Source: Aedes albopictus
Taxonomy: Eukaryota; Arthropoda; Insecta; Diptera; Culicidae
Direction: 5' to 3'
NCBI RefSeq assembly: GCF_035046485.1
Contig: NC_085137.1
Coordinates: 476,247,396 to 476,311,395, forward strand
Length of the DNA stretch: 64,000 bases
Every line of letters starts with the position of its first letter. Position 1 is the stretch's first letter. Under the pieces are notes generated by a model. It did not search any database and was not told the origin of the DNA. It saw nothing but the letters and a program-made list of their open reading frames with translations. Positions 11,250 through 22,779 of the stretch are shown in pieces. The position numbers and the translations under genes are program-made.

Positions 11250-12682
11250 CAAAACGTCGAAAGACAAAACGTCGAATGCCAAAACGTCGAAAGGGACAAA
11301 ACGTCGAAAGGACAAAACGTCGAAAATGAGCAAATAGTGAATTCTTTATTCTTTTTAGGGAAACTCATTCTTTCACTTGCCAACTTGTTTACTGGGGAGC
11401 CTTCCTGAGACTCCCTGAAAAAACACCTTAAACTCGGCATGTGTCTTGACCAGTTCTTCGCGGGTAGGGAATATTAGCACTGTCTTTATCCATTTGGACC
11501 ATTCCTTACTTTTTCGGTGTCTCTTCTACTGGCACCCAGTGTTGTATTTGAACTTAACGCGAGCCAAAAATGAACTGAGCTTGGATGTGCCATCAAATCC
11601 TATGTCCGGCCTGACCTGACCATGGTCCTGCTCCATTTAGGACTTTGTGACGCATCTGCATACATGCGTTATTGTGCGAAAATATGCACCACAATGACCA
11701 GCACAGTGGGACATTGTGGCATCGGGCATTAAGATTCTGCACCAAAATCCGGATTTTCCGCAATCCACGGTGATCGAACCAGTTTCTCCTCTCGGTAGAG
11801 AGTGGGTTTTGTGAATCGAATCAGCCCAAGATTGCTAGAATTGGTGAAAAATGGCAGAAACATGACCATTTCAGTTTACCAGGTACCAGGGTACCATGTT
11901 GGCATTCTGCGCGTTCCAAATTTTGAACTGCACAATGTTCAAATATGGTTGATCGCAGTATGCCGTATTTGAACTTCAACGCAAATTGAACGCGTTCAAA
12001 TGCAACACAGCGAGTGGCACACTGTCAGTGGCACCTTCTTCAATTTTTCAGCATCATGTCGGCGTGGCTACGATGATGGCCTATAGCTATCGTCAGCCGG
12101 ATCTCTGGCTCTTTTAGGGTGGCGATGGGGATTATCGGGCGCATTATTCCTTCAAGGTCTGGCGTCTGGTTTGGTTTACGGCACGACTTGTCGGTATTTT
12201 TCATTTCAACGTAAGGGGTGGGAGGGAATGCCTTCCTCATTCAGAATCAAATTTGTGCATTAAATAGCTGTCCTTCGCCCCAATTCGTCCGATATTCACA
12301 GGATATGGTACTAATACAACAATGCTAAGTATCTTCATAATAATCTTTACTCAGCTGGTGGTTTCAACTCTGGTCTGAAATATCATAGAGTGCAAAATGA
12401 GTCACTGACTTTCAGCGCTCGGACAGTGTCCCGAGATAACGAGACAATGTTTGTGTAGCCCAGTTAATCAGTTCATCATCCTGGCATCTTGGTGGATCCA
12501 CTGTATCGCCACCCCTCTCAGGCATCCAACAGGATCGATTTAAATTCACACAAAATCTAAAAAAAAATCCACACTGAACTGCGAACACTTAAACACTTTT
12601 CGACGTTTTGTCCTTTCGACGTTTTGTCCCTTCGACGTTTTGTCCTTTCGACGTTTTGGCATTCGACGTTTTGTCACCCATT
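11250..12682. mobile_element. Repeat-TIR DNA element, copy B
   Basis: It directly abuts copy A: after CACCCATTC at 11249 the 15-bp CAAAACGTCGAA units begin again. The interior parallels copy A throughout, and the right end (about 12598-12682) is again TTCGACGTTTTG units followed by GTCACCCATT. There is extra sequence relative to copy A near 12055-12150. Direct head-to-tail adjacency with no unique DNA between suggests either insertion of one copy into the end of the other or recombination between TIR repeats. Confidence 0.7.
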
Positions 12683-12957
12683 GTCACCCAATGTCTTGAG
12701 GTTACTTCGAAGGATTTTCTTCGCATTAATTGACATACTGTACAGTATTGATTAAAGATAGATGCTCTTTCAAATAATGCAATTGTTATTTCTCTGGTTC
12801 TGAACGACTGTAGGCGTACTTTCAGGTTATGTTTAGTTGGCGATTCAGTCATCAAATTGATTGAAAATTATGATTAAATTTTCATCCAACGTTTCGCTTC
12901 GTATGGAAGCTTCTTCAGGGACTCAATTTGTATCGTTTTTTTGTCTAGTCAGATTTG
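12683..12957. other. Spacer with 34-bp inverted-repeat arm
   Basis: Positions 12820-12853 are repeated exactly in inverted orientation at 17991-18024 (core CAGGTTATGTTTAGTTGG). The two arms bracket the TTAA element at 12962-17892 and may be the ends of an older element into which it inserted. No coding sequence was seen. Confidence 0.5.
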
Positions 12958-13734
12958 TTAACCCTCTAATACCCAATCCCGCCTTTAGACGGGGTATAGT
13001 TTGAGCATATTTGTAATTTTTGTTTCGTGGAAAATCATTTTTTTTTATATTTCTAGCTGATATTTAGGACTGTTCTGTATATCTCAAAATGGTTTTTGGT
13101 GTATTTTAAAGCGTATTTACATTTTTTAAAAATCATTGAAAAATTGATGTTTTAATCACCTTTTAGAAGTCATTGTTTATTTTGTATTGAATCGCTACTA
13201 TTAACCCATTAACGCCCGAATTATGCCACAATCACAGTAGATGTCTGATTTTTTCTGGAGTACCTCAACCCCATAAAAGAAAGTTATTGTAGTCATTTAA
13301 ACGGAAATCTACGGTGAAATTTTCGTTTTAATACACAGTGGGGCATATGCACGTAAAACGTTGAAAAAATATTTTTTTATTTTTTTTTTTGCACAGCTAC
13401 CTTATTGTCATGAGCTATGTAAATCAATTTTAGATGACTGATCATAGTCTATATTCTCCTATTAAAAAAAGTTACAGTTTTAAATGTTCCAGAAATGGAT
13501 TACATTAGTAATAACTAAAACAATCTGCTAGTAGCTTATCAATGGATAGTTTTCAACAGTTTTTAGGCATTTCAATATGCATCATCCTAATAATTTCTAC
13601 ATATAATAGGTTGATATTCGGCATTCTAGTAGTATATCCTGCCCACCTTAGCACTCCATTTGAAAACTCCAAATATTTGCAAGTGTTCTTTGAGCTTGGT
13701 TTATGTTTCATTTTAATAAAGGACCACCTCATGA

Positions 13735-14905
13735 GCGTTCGGCTCATCTCATTCTCCCGCGCAGAGCTATGGAAAATCATGGACTGAAACGGCTTTCCTG
13801 GGAAGCTGACTAGACTGGTTTTGGATATGGTTGCTAATTTGCCTTTGGTAGCACTGTGTTACCGTGTTTGAAGCGCATTTGGGCACCGTTTGCATCTTGA
13901 ACGCACACAGCAATAAAAGCAACGATGGAGGATGAGCAAAACTGCGTAAGGGTTTCAGGTGAACTATCCAGTTCATTCGAATCTCGCCGGGAACTACGAC
14001 AAGGTGACGGACTCTCATGCCTACTCTTCAACATCGCTCTGGAAGGTGTGATGCGGCGAGCCTGGCTCAACAGCCGGGGAATTATTTTTACAAAATCCGT
14101 TCAATTTGTGTGCTTCACGGACGACATGGAAGATTTGGAACGGTGGCAGAGCTGTACACCCGCCTGAAAAGCGAAGCAGCAAAGGTCGGACTGGTCGTCA
14201 ATGCCTCAAAAAACAAAGTACATGCTGGTAGGCGGAACCGAACACGACCGGATATGTCTGGGTAGTAATGTTACGATAGACGGGGATATCTTCGAGATGG
14301 TGGAGGAATTCGTCTACCTCGGATCCTTACTAACGGCTGACGTGAGCCGTGAAATTCGGAGGTGCATCATCAGCGGTAGTCGGGCCTACTACGGGCTCCA
14401 GAAGGAACTGCGGTCGAAATAGATTCACCCACGCACCAAATGCAACACGTACAAAACGCTAATACGACCGGTGGTCCTCTACAGACACGAGACATGGACC
14501 AAGCTACAGGAGGACCTGCAAGCACTCAGAGTTTTCGAGCGACGCGTGCTAAGGACGATCTTCGGCGGGGTGCAGGAAAACGGTGTGTGGCGGAGAAGGA
14601 TGAAACAACGAGCTCGCTGCACTTTACGGCGAACCCAGCATCGAGAAGGTGGCCAAAGCCGGAAGGATATGATGGGCAGGGCATTTTGCAAGAATGCCGG
14701 ACAACAAGTCTGCAAAGTTGGTGTTCGCGACAAATCCGGTTAGCACAAGAAGACGTGGAGTGCAGAGAGCACGATGGGCGGATCAGGTGGAGCGTGACTT
14801 GGTGAGCATCGGGCGTGACCGAGGATGGAGAACGACAGCCACGAACCGTGCATTATGGAGAAATATTGTTGATTCAGTTTTATCTTGAACTTGTTGTTAT
14901 ACTAA
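13735..14905 (+). pseudogene. RTE-like non-LTR reverse transcriptase remnant
   Basis: Translated fragments in shifting frames give, in order: ELWKIMD, stop, NGFPGKLTRLV (13764-13823), a roughly 100-bp disruption, then RQGDGLSCLLFNIALEGVMR (about 13997-14056), VQFVCFTDDME (the FADD-type catalytic motif with Ala replaced by Thr), KVGLVVNASKNK, VEEFVYLGSLLTADVSREIR, and a C-terminal YRHETWTKLQEDLQALRVFE and AQRARWADQVERDL-type tail. This is the palm and thumb of a LINE reverse transcriptase, closest in my memory to RTE-clade elements of mosquitoes. The N-terminal endonuclease is absent (5' truncation). Stops and frameshifts make it inactive. The 3' end is AT-rich, with AAATAAATAAATTAAAT at about 14905. 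Confidence 0.8.
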
Positions 14906-15039
14906 ATAAATAAATTAAATGAATCAACATCTCATTCTCATCTATCTCAGCTTCTTCCGAAGCTCACAGTGGAAACGATTTCCACTGATGATGCGTGAAC
15001 GTATTTTACGGATCACGTAATTTACACCTGTGGTTATAT

Positions 15040-17520
15040 GGACCAAAGTCCTTTATGTAGTTCTATTCTCGAGATACACAAGTTCATAATTTCTATGAAT
15101 CATATTGAAGCCGCCTAACGGGAAAACATAAACCAACCCATTCATCATCGGATAATAACTCTCCTGAACGAGCACGAAAAAGAGAGGAGAATGGAAGACG
15201 GTGCGACATGCTTCATTTTCCACGGTATTGGCAAAACTTACTAATCTATGAATAGACCCATTGCACATTCAAGTCTTCTTGCCTCTAACCAAATTGATGG
15301 GCGCTAGTTGATCAAATTACGTTCAGTTTATCTATCTACAGCTATTTTGCATGATGTCGACCAATCAGTAGGTCGGCTCCAAAGGAACGTTCGACCCAAA
15401 CGAATGTCTTTGAGATGAGAGTGACAATGAACCCAAGTAAAGATAACAAATTGATAGCACATAGCACGTTATCGAAAATTACGTTATCATTAGTTCAAGC
15501 TGATAACTAATTATACTATACTATATTTTGTTCAGTATTATACTTAGTGAAATGAGACGGCTGTTTGATACCTAGCTGGTTTTGTTATCAATCAGTAGCC
15601 ATGCAGTTCTATTTCATCGTAAAAGCTACTTTATCAATGTTTGTTCAGATTTTTTAGAGCCCATTTGCACCACCTAGCGGACAATCCTACAACCAACTAG
15701 TTCACTATTAGATAGCTGTTGATGTCCTGATCGACCTTGTCGAAGTCAAAATTCTTCTATGTAGTCGGATTCACGGGATACAGAAGTTCAGAATGTTTAG
15801 AGCTCACTAGTGCCACCTAACGGATAATCCCAGAACCAACTAGTTCACTATCCGTTAGCCCTTGATGTACTGATCAACTTTGCCGACGACGAAATTCTTC
15901 TCTGTAGCCTGGTTTTCGAGATACATAAGTTCAGAGTTTGTAGGGCTCACTAGCGCCACCTCCCAGGTAACACGCTTGTCATATAAGAGTTACGGCTGCG
16001 CAAGTTTTGGTTGTATAGAAGTAAATTTGACGTAATTCTAACACAATGCTAGAATTACGTAAACTTAACCTCTATACAACCAAAACTTTCGCTGCCGTAA
16101 CTCTTATATAACATGTGTGTTGCTTGGGCTAGCGGATATGAACTAGTTACATAACTATCCATTAGCCCTTGATGTCCTGATGAACTTTGCTGAAGACTAT
16201 TTTTTTTCTATGGAGCCTGATTTTTGAGATACAGAAGCTAAGAATTTTTAAAACTCACTAGCGCTACCTAGCGGAAAACCCTTTAACCAACTAGTTCACT
16301 ATCGGATAGCTTGTGATGCCCTGATTGACCTTGCTGAAAACGAAATATGTCTGTGTAGTCTGATTTTCGAGATCCAGAAGTTTAGAATTTTTAGGGCTCA
16401 CTTGCACAGCACCCACAGGGCCCACTTGCGCCACCTAACGGATAAACCTAGAACCAACTACTTCACTATCGAATAGCTCTTGATGTCCTGATCAACTTTG
16501 CCGAAGACAAAAACTGTCTATGTAGTCTGGTTGTTGAGAAACAGAAGTTAAGAATTTCTATGACTCGCTAGCGCCACCTAGTGGATAAACCTAGAACCAA
16601 CTAGTTCAGTATCGGATAGCTCATGATGTCCTGATCGACCTTGTTGAAGACGAAATTTTGAAATTCTTCTATGTAGTCTGATTCCCGAGATACAGAAGTT
16701 CAGAATTTTTAGAGCTCACTAGTGCAACCTAACGGACAAACCTACAATCAACTAGTTCACTATAGGATAGCTGTTGATGTTCTGATCGAGATTGCCGAAG
16801 ACAGAATTCTTCTATGTAGTCGGATTCTCGAGATACAGAGGTTTAATTTTTTTTGGACTCACTAGCGCCACCTAACGGTTAATCCCAGAACCAACTAGTT
16901 CACTATCGGATAGCTGTTGATGTCCTGATCAACCTTGCCGAAGACGAAATTCTTCTATGTAGTCGGATTCTCGAGATAAAGAGATTTAAATTTTTAAAGA
17001 CTCACTAGCGCCACCTAACGGATAAACCTAGAACGAACTTGTTCATTATCGGATAGCTATTGATGTCCTGATCAACCTTGCCGAAGACGAAATTCTTCTA
17101 TGTAATCGGATTCTCGAGATACAGAGGTTTAAATTTTCTAGGACTCACTAGCGCCACCTAGCGGATAAACCTAGAACCAACTAGTTCACTATCGGATAGC
17201 TCTTGATGTCCTGATCAACTTTGCTGAATATATTTTTTTCTATGTAGTCTGATTCTCAAGATACGAGGGCGACAGTATTGGCAATGGCTGTTGACGAAAC
17301 ACCTGTCAAAGCACAATGTTTCGTGATCACTAGTGCCACCTACTGGAGCGAATACGTACTAAATTGCGTACTATCGAAGAGTCCTTGATCTTCTCAACAA
17401 CTTTGCTGAAGACACCAGTCTTCCAAAATGCTTCATTTCTCCGCAGTTATCGCAAAAGTTACTGATCTATAAATAGATCACTGGGCGTTCGAGGCATCTG
17501 ATCTATAAATAGATCACTGG
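15040..17520. repeat. Satellite array, 143-bp unit
   Basis: Repeats of a unit containing CACTAGCGCCACCTAACGG, GAACCAACTAGTTCACTATC, GATGTCCTGATCAACTTTGC and GATTCTCGAGATACAGAAG. Unit starts at 16861, 17004 and 17147 are exactly 143 bp apart; neighbours at 16257, 16423, 16567 and 16718 differ by small internal duplications. Outer units (15040-15640 and 17330-17520) are diverged. One unit is split by a foldback element at 15962-16128. A dispersed array this short inside a transposon is better seen as transposon-borne than as centromeric. Confidence 0.8.
15962..16128. mobile_element. Foldback MITE inside the 143-bp satellite
   Basis: A 167-bp inverted repeat with arms of about 75 bp: CCCAGGTAACACGC and ATAAGAGTTACGGC on the left are mirrored by GTTGCTTGGG and GCCGTAACTCTTATAT on the right. 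It interrupts a satellite unit between CGCCACCT and CTAGCGG, giving at most a 2-bp CT duplication. It is non-coding and its superfamily is uncertain. Confidence 0.7.
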
Positions 17521-17535
17521 GCGGAAATGGGTTAA

Positions 17536-18165
17536 AATATTTTAAATTTTTCCTAAACCATTTTTTCCTTGTTTAATAGTTTAAGGGAATCGAATACACT
17601 CTAAAATTATTATCCTTGAAATTACACGGAAAATAAAATTAAAATAATAATATTTCAACAATAATCATAAAATCTCAAAATGTTTTCATCTCAAAAAATT
17701 CGTTCCCCAAATTGGCTTCCAGGAAAAATATAAAAGTGTAGGGATGTTCAAAAATAAAAACTAGAAAAATCAAAAACTGAAATTCAGGAAACCGAGAATT
17801 AAAAAGAATCATCTTCCAAAACATGTTTAATTCGATTTTAGATGACGAAAAATGATATTTAGATCAAAATAAAAAATTTGGGTATTAGAGGGTTAAACGT
17901 TGAAATGTCAATATTGGTAGAGCAATTTGTTTTGGGGGTGGTGGCATTACGGAAAGCACTAATTTAGCAGGATCTACTTTGGATGAAGTGGATGACTGAA
18001 TCGCCAACTAAACATAACCTGAAATTATTATTTTTGATAAATATTTCTTTGGGATTAAACTCTTGAAAATTTTGCAGAAACCATTCGAATCATATTCACT
18101 CAAAAAACCACAAGTGAGTTTTTTTAATCAGAACATTTCCTTCATATTTCTAGCTGGGTTTCTTT
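17536..18165. other. Right arm of outer TTAA element and flank
   Basis: 17536-17892 is AT-rich and similar to 27570-27792 (AAAGTGTAGG, AACATGTTTAA and GGGTATTAGAGGGTTAA-type words). 17897-18024 is flanking sequence that includes the second 34-bp inverted arm. No gene was seen. Confidence 0.5.
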
Positions 18166-18169
18166 CAGA

Positions 18170-19435
18170 AAAAAAAAATCAAATATTTTATAGAAATTAC
18201 TCTTAGGATATCTTGAAAAATTCTCTAAGAATTCCTCCATATATTTTTATAGAAACTTCTTCATGGATTATTAAAAAGAAGTAGCTATAAATTCAAAAAC
18301 TCTTCTGGAGATCCCTCTCGAAGAAAATCTCCAGGGAGGCTTCAAGGAAGTTATCTAGGCATTTATTCATAAATGAGTCAAAGGATTCCTCCAGATATTT
18401 CCCAAAAATTTTATTAAATAATCTTCCATAGTTTCCTTAAGTAAATTCTGCAGATATTTTTTCAAAAAATCTTTCAGAGGTAGATTTGCAGTTTCTCCAA
18501 GAATATTCCTCCACATATTCCCGTAAAAAAATTTTATGGGTTTAAACTTCTATTTTTCAATACTTCTATTTCACATTTTTGTCAGGAAAATCATCAAAGA
18601 ATTTCTTTAGAATTTTTCCAGAGTTTGCTTCAGAAATTCTTATAGAGATTCCAACAAAAATATCTTTAAGGATTATTTAAAAACCCTTCAATAGATTTCC
18701 TCAGTAATTCCTATGGAGATTCCCATAGGAAATCCTTCAGAGATTCTTTTAGAAATCCGTCTGTCTCCAAGAATTCCTTCCGAAATTTTTGCAGGGATTT
18801 TCTTTTCGAAAATCTTCTATAGATATCTTTAGAAATTCGACCAAAGTTTCCTTTAGAAAGTCTTCTATAGACTCCTTTAGAAAGTATAAATCTCTCACTT
18901 TGCACATCAAATCATAATTATACCATGTAAACTATAGATTGCTCCAAAAATTTATGCTAAATTTCTTCTTCATGGTTTTTTTTTTAACTCCAAAAAATCA
19001 TTGATTCGCAATGGCTTCAGAAATTTTTTCAGGTTTTCCGTTTGAAAATCCCCCATTGATTTCATCCAAAATTTCTCCAGAGGTTTCTTTTGAAAGCCTT
19101 CCATGGATTCAGAAATTCATGCACGGATTTCATTATAAAACCTTTTAGGCATTTTTTTCATGAACTGTTCCAGGAATTCCTGCAATAATTACTTCGCAAA
19201 CCTCATTGGAAGTACCTGCAGAATTGTCTCCCGAATGTTTATCAGGTATTCCTCTGGATATGCCTGGTGGAATTCTTCAAGACCTTCTAGCATAATTTTT
19301 TCCAATGATTCCAACAGAAATTCTTACACAGATTTCAACAAAAACTCACATAAAGATTTCTTCAGAAATTCCTCCATGTCCTTGAAGATTACTGAAAATT
19401 TTCTTACAGATCTTCTGGGAAATATTTTGTAAGAT
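18170..19435. repeat. Decayed ATTCCTCCAGGA minisatellite
   Basis: Scattered units such as GGATTCCTCCAGATA, AGAAATTCCTCCATG and TCCAGGAATTCCTGC at irregular spacing within AT-rich DNA. It is an old, heavily mutated block of the 12-bp family. Short open frames inside (for example 19160-19432) are not supported as genes. Confidence 0.6.
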
Positions 19436-21080
19436 TTCTTGAAGACATTTATGCATAATTTATTCTGGGAAAATTTCCAATTATTGTGCTGGACTTTGTG
19501 AGATTTTCGAAAAAAAATGGGATTTTTTTTAGTTGACTCCCATTGAAATTCCAAAAGGAATAGATAAGTGGAAAACACTCTAAGAAAATAAAAAAGAAAC
19601 AAGGGGAATTTGTTTCTTTGAACGTCAAAATCCAGCTTTTACAGAAACTTTGAAGAAAAAAAAAATAACTACAAACTTTTTCAAATTATCAATGTAAAAC
19701 TGTCGTGGGGCGCCAATCGGGATGCTTGCCGAGGGCGCCATGGGACCACGCTACGGCTCTGCTGATGGACAATAGGCCTAATCATAAGACGTTTTAAATC
19801 AGCTGATTTTGGGAGCCTTTGACAGTTCTTCTATGAAAATGACATTTCAGCGTTTGCGCCTTTTCTTCGGCAGTTGTAAACAGTGGCATACACGGACCTG
19901 TCAACTGAAAAGGCCTATACTGCGCCGTATGACTTTTCTTTTTTAGGCGATGCGTAAAACGTGAGTCGTATCCAGGTTAGAACATACATATTTAATAAGT
20001 GGTTATCAATTATCGCATACCCCTACGGTCGCGACTGGGGATACAAATCCTGTAAAAGCAAACAGATATTTTTCGTTATGTAAATTCCGGCCGCTGTGGC
20101 TGAGCTTGGCGGTGCGGTGTTTGGTCTTCGATCGAAGTGGATTTCAGATTTTGTGGACCGGGAGGAGGCCAATGCCAAAGGGAACCAAAAAGTTCGGAAC
20201 GTTTCTATTCGTTTAAATTGGTAGAAATTCTTGCTACAAATAGATAGTTTGCAACAAGAGGATTTCTGAGCAAAGTATTTGACAAGTACCGGGGAGTGCC
20301 CGGTTTTTGCCGGTCGAGCAATCCTCCGGTGCCCAGTTGAGCACTCTCCGATTTAATCTAGAATGGAATTTTCTTGGAAAAATATTTTTTCCAATAAAGC
20401 TCTCCAGCTCTCGCAGTAAGTTCTTTCTTATTCGGTTTGAGGAATATTCGCTCCATTCCGGTTGAACAATGGCTCGGAATTTCTCCCAGGATGGACTTTG
20501 ACCAAGCCAAGCAGTTTCATCGATTGAGGCGTAATCTTCTTTTCCATAAAGTAGCAACTGTTGCTCCCAAAGTCCTTTCCCGCCCAGTCAACATACTGGC
20601 TGCAGTACCTACCCAGTGGTGGCGTTGGCGGGCGGTGGCAATCTTTTCCAAGTGGCTCGTTCAAAACTAACCGAAGTCGTTCGGTCCAAGAAAAATCCTT
20701 CCTCCGTCGTGCATGGGGTGGATGTGGAAGGGAAAAAAAGTTCACATTCTGCCCAAACATGGACCGCAGTTTTACCCGAGTTTGAGAGTTTGTCCGAAGC
20801 TACTTGTGCTGCTGCAGGATGATTGCGGTAGATCCGATTGGGAAAACGTAGAACGACTAAGCTTTGGAAATATTTTATCTCCGACAAAGAAGTCGGTACC
20901 GCCCGCGCCCTGACCAGGTCCAGGTCCCAGTGCGGCCGAGCTTGGAAAGTTGAAGCTAACCGAATTGCAGCAGTCGTAGTTTCTCCTTGATCTTGGTCCG
21001 AGCCGGTGTGGCAGGTGCCGTGAATGGGTGTTCAACTGATCATTTCATAATGATTGTGAATAAAATTCTTAAAAGTTCAA
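19436..21080. other. Unassigned sequence
   Basis: AT-rich to 19680, then moderate GC. A GCTGTGGCTGAGCTTGGCGG word at about 20093 hints at a tRNA-like A box, but no B box follows. Overlapping short frames on both strands at 20230-21035 have no recognised domain. It may be unique host DNA or an unrecognised repeat. Confidence 0.35.
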
Positions 21081-21093
21081 TTGAGTATAAAAT

Positions 21094-21340
21094 ATAAAAA
21101 TGCAGTGGCATACGTGGGACCGCGCATAACTTGCGAACGGATGGTCCGATTTGGGTCGTCTAAGTTTTGTTCTGTTAGTTTTCTCCCAAGGAAGGTTTAT
21201 GAGGCCAAAAACATGAGGAAATTGAGAGTTTTTGAAAATCAGGTTTTCATACATTTTGAACGGGGACTTGGTTGCTTGGCTAGAGACATGAAATGTCAAA
21301 AAACACAGTAGGCAAGACAAAGTTTGCCGGGGACAGCTAG
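21094..21340 (-). mobile_element. Short retroposon with 13-bp target duplication
   Basis: A 247-bp insertion flanked by TTGAGTATAAAAT at 21081-21093 and again at 21341-21353. On the minus strand it starts CTAGCTGTCCCCGGCAAAC and ends in an A/T-rich tail, as expected for target-primed insertion. A related piece on the plus strand occurs at about 46524-46840 (CTAGCTGTCCCGGCAAACTT). The family is a common interspersed repeat whose name I do not know. The exact duplication makes the boundaries secure. Confidence 0.75.
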
Positions 21341-21353
21341 TTGAGTATAAAAT

Positions 21354-22690
21354 GTTGAAAGTCAGTACAATCAATAATAATTTAAAGAAAATTAAAGAAT
21401 TTTTGCTTATAATCAAATATTACTATAATTTCAACGGTTAACAATGTGTCATCAGTGTCAGAATTGGATAACACGCGAAGAAATTTTTGAATAACACTGT
21501 TCCCACCCTACAGTAGTGTTGGATTAATTCTGGTCCACTGATCCTACCTCAGCCTACAGTCTGGAGAGAGACTTGTCTCCTACGGGGCCCGGAGCGATGA
21601 CAACGGGCGGGAACATAATGTGTAGGGAAACTGTTGCAAATGCCTTCGAGTGGGACCGGCGTGTGATAGAAGGAGGCCTTCTGGAGAGATCAGACCATTT
21701 CGATAGGAGTAGCAATAATTTAAGTGTTTGTAAGAGGATTAGGATTATATGTGGGAAGTCCTTGCAGGAAAATGGGCTCAGCAGCGTGAGGAATAGTATT
21801 GCATGCTATGCTGGAAGGTGTGTGACTAAAAGTTGATTATGGGTTGATGAAGGAAGGGCTAGGAGGGATGAACTTTTTACAGGTAACATTTCACAGGGAA
21901 AGACCTAGATGATTCAGGATACTATTGAGATTACTTAATCTCTGTGGATATTTCAAGAAGCTCATAGGTAGATGCGTTGTTGAAAGTTCAGGTTTTTTTC
22001 TCCTTTTTTTTTTGAGACTTTCAGCCCTGAGCTGGTTCGTCTCTTAAAAGTGCAGGTAATTTGATTGGTTGTATTTATTATTGAGTAGGCTTCTTTGCTA
22101 CATCTTCGTCAATGGCTTCTTATTTTAAAATTGGGTGCTAGTAAATTTTTCATAATTCCAGTTTTCATTTTTTGTTTTATATTTGAACACTTTACTTTTC
22201 AAACAAATAAGTTAACGACAATAAACATTTTAATCTTGATAAGCGATGAAAATGACTGCAACGATATGCTTTCAACAGTAGTGTTCCCGCTTCTAAAGGG
22301 CCACAAAGGTCACTTAAAAGTTCACTATCAATGTTCTCCAAATTGTAAATGAGATTACCTGAGGTGGAAAAGTTCAATTTGAGCTTTTTTTCCAGTGTTA
22401 TAAAGCGGCAAATGCAATTTATCGTTGAACAACAACTATCCGTTAACGGTTAAGTTGTGTTTGCCTCCCAATAACTCGAAAACTGAAAATTCAAATTAAA
22501 CTTTTTCAACCTCAAAAGAAAAGTACACCTCACTGGCATATAGGAGAACATTGATAATGAACTATTAAATGACCATCGTGGTAATAGAAAAAATGTTCGT
22601 CCGAATTGCGTTAACGTTTAACGGCAACCTTGGCCACCTCTGACTGCTTCTAAAGTTGGGCTCAATGTGATGCACCCAAACTTCTATTCA
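21354..22690. other. Unassigned, with a LINE/SINE-type tail on the minus strand
   Basis: No recognised coding region. At 22003-22052 the minus strand reads AGAGACGAACCAGCTCAGGG, then CTGAAAGTCTC and an A-rich run. This parallels the GATGAACTAGCCTAGGGCTA tail of the SINE at 24430 and marks a retroposon 3' end. Two open frames (21573-21836 and 22095-22352) have no recognisable motif. Confidence 0.4.
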
Positions 22691-22779
22691 GTTAATGAGT
22701 CGGAACTGCCTAAACAAAATTTGTACCAAAATGGATTTTCAGGTTTCAAAGAAGACTAAGAAGGACGAAAGGCTGGGAG

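Larger units (their letters stand above)
13205..17531. mobile_element. TTAA-flanked element (CCCATTAACGCCC family), inner
   Basis: TTAA is at 13201-13204 and 17532-17535. The left end CCCATTAACGCCCG matches the complement of the right end, CGGAAATGGG, with the longer rightward context also matching (GGGCG before it). It sits wholly inside the 12962-17892 element, so it inserted later. It in turn contains the RTE-like pseudogene and the 143-bp satellite. The left interior (13205-13730) is AT-rich and non-coding. Confidence 0.55.
12962..17892. mobile_element. TTAA-flanked element (CCCTCTAATACCC family), outer
   Basis: TTAA lies at 12958-12961 and 17893-17896. The ends are CCCTCTAATACCCAA at 12962 and its complement ending at 17892. 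A shorter relative sits at 27399-27792. Only the outer pieces (12962-13200 and 17536-17892) belong to this element; the rest is a nested insertion. TTAA targets are typical of piggyBac and some related superfamilies, so a non-autonomous piggyBac-like MITE is inferred. No transposase frame is present. Confidence 0.65.

Noticed and set aside
15040..17520. Centromeric satellite
   Set aside because: The array is short, bounded by transposon ends and inserted within a TTAA element, so dispersed transposon-borne repeat is simpler.
20230..21035. Cluster of overlapping frames suggesting a gene
   Set aside because: Frames overlap on both strands with no domain, no codon bias that I can see and no splice structure.
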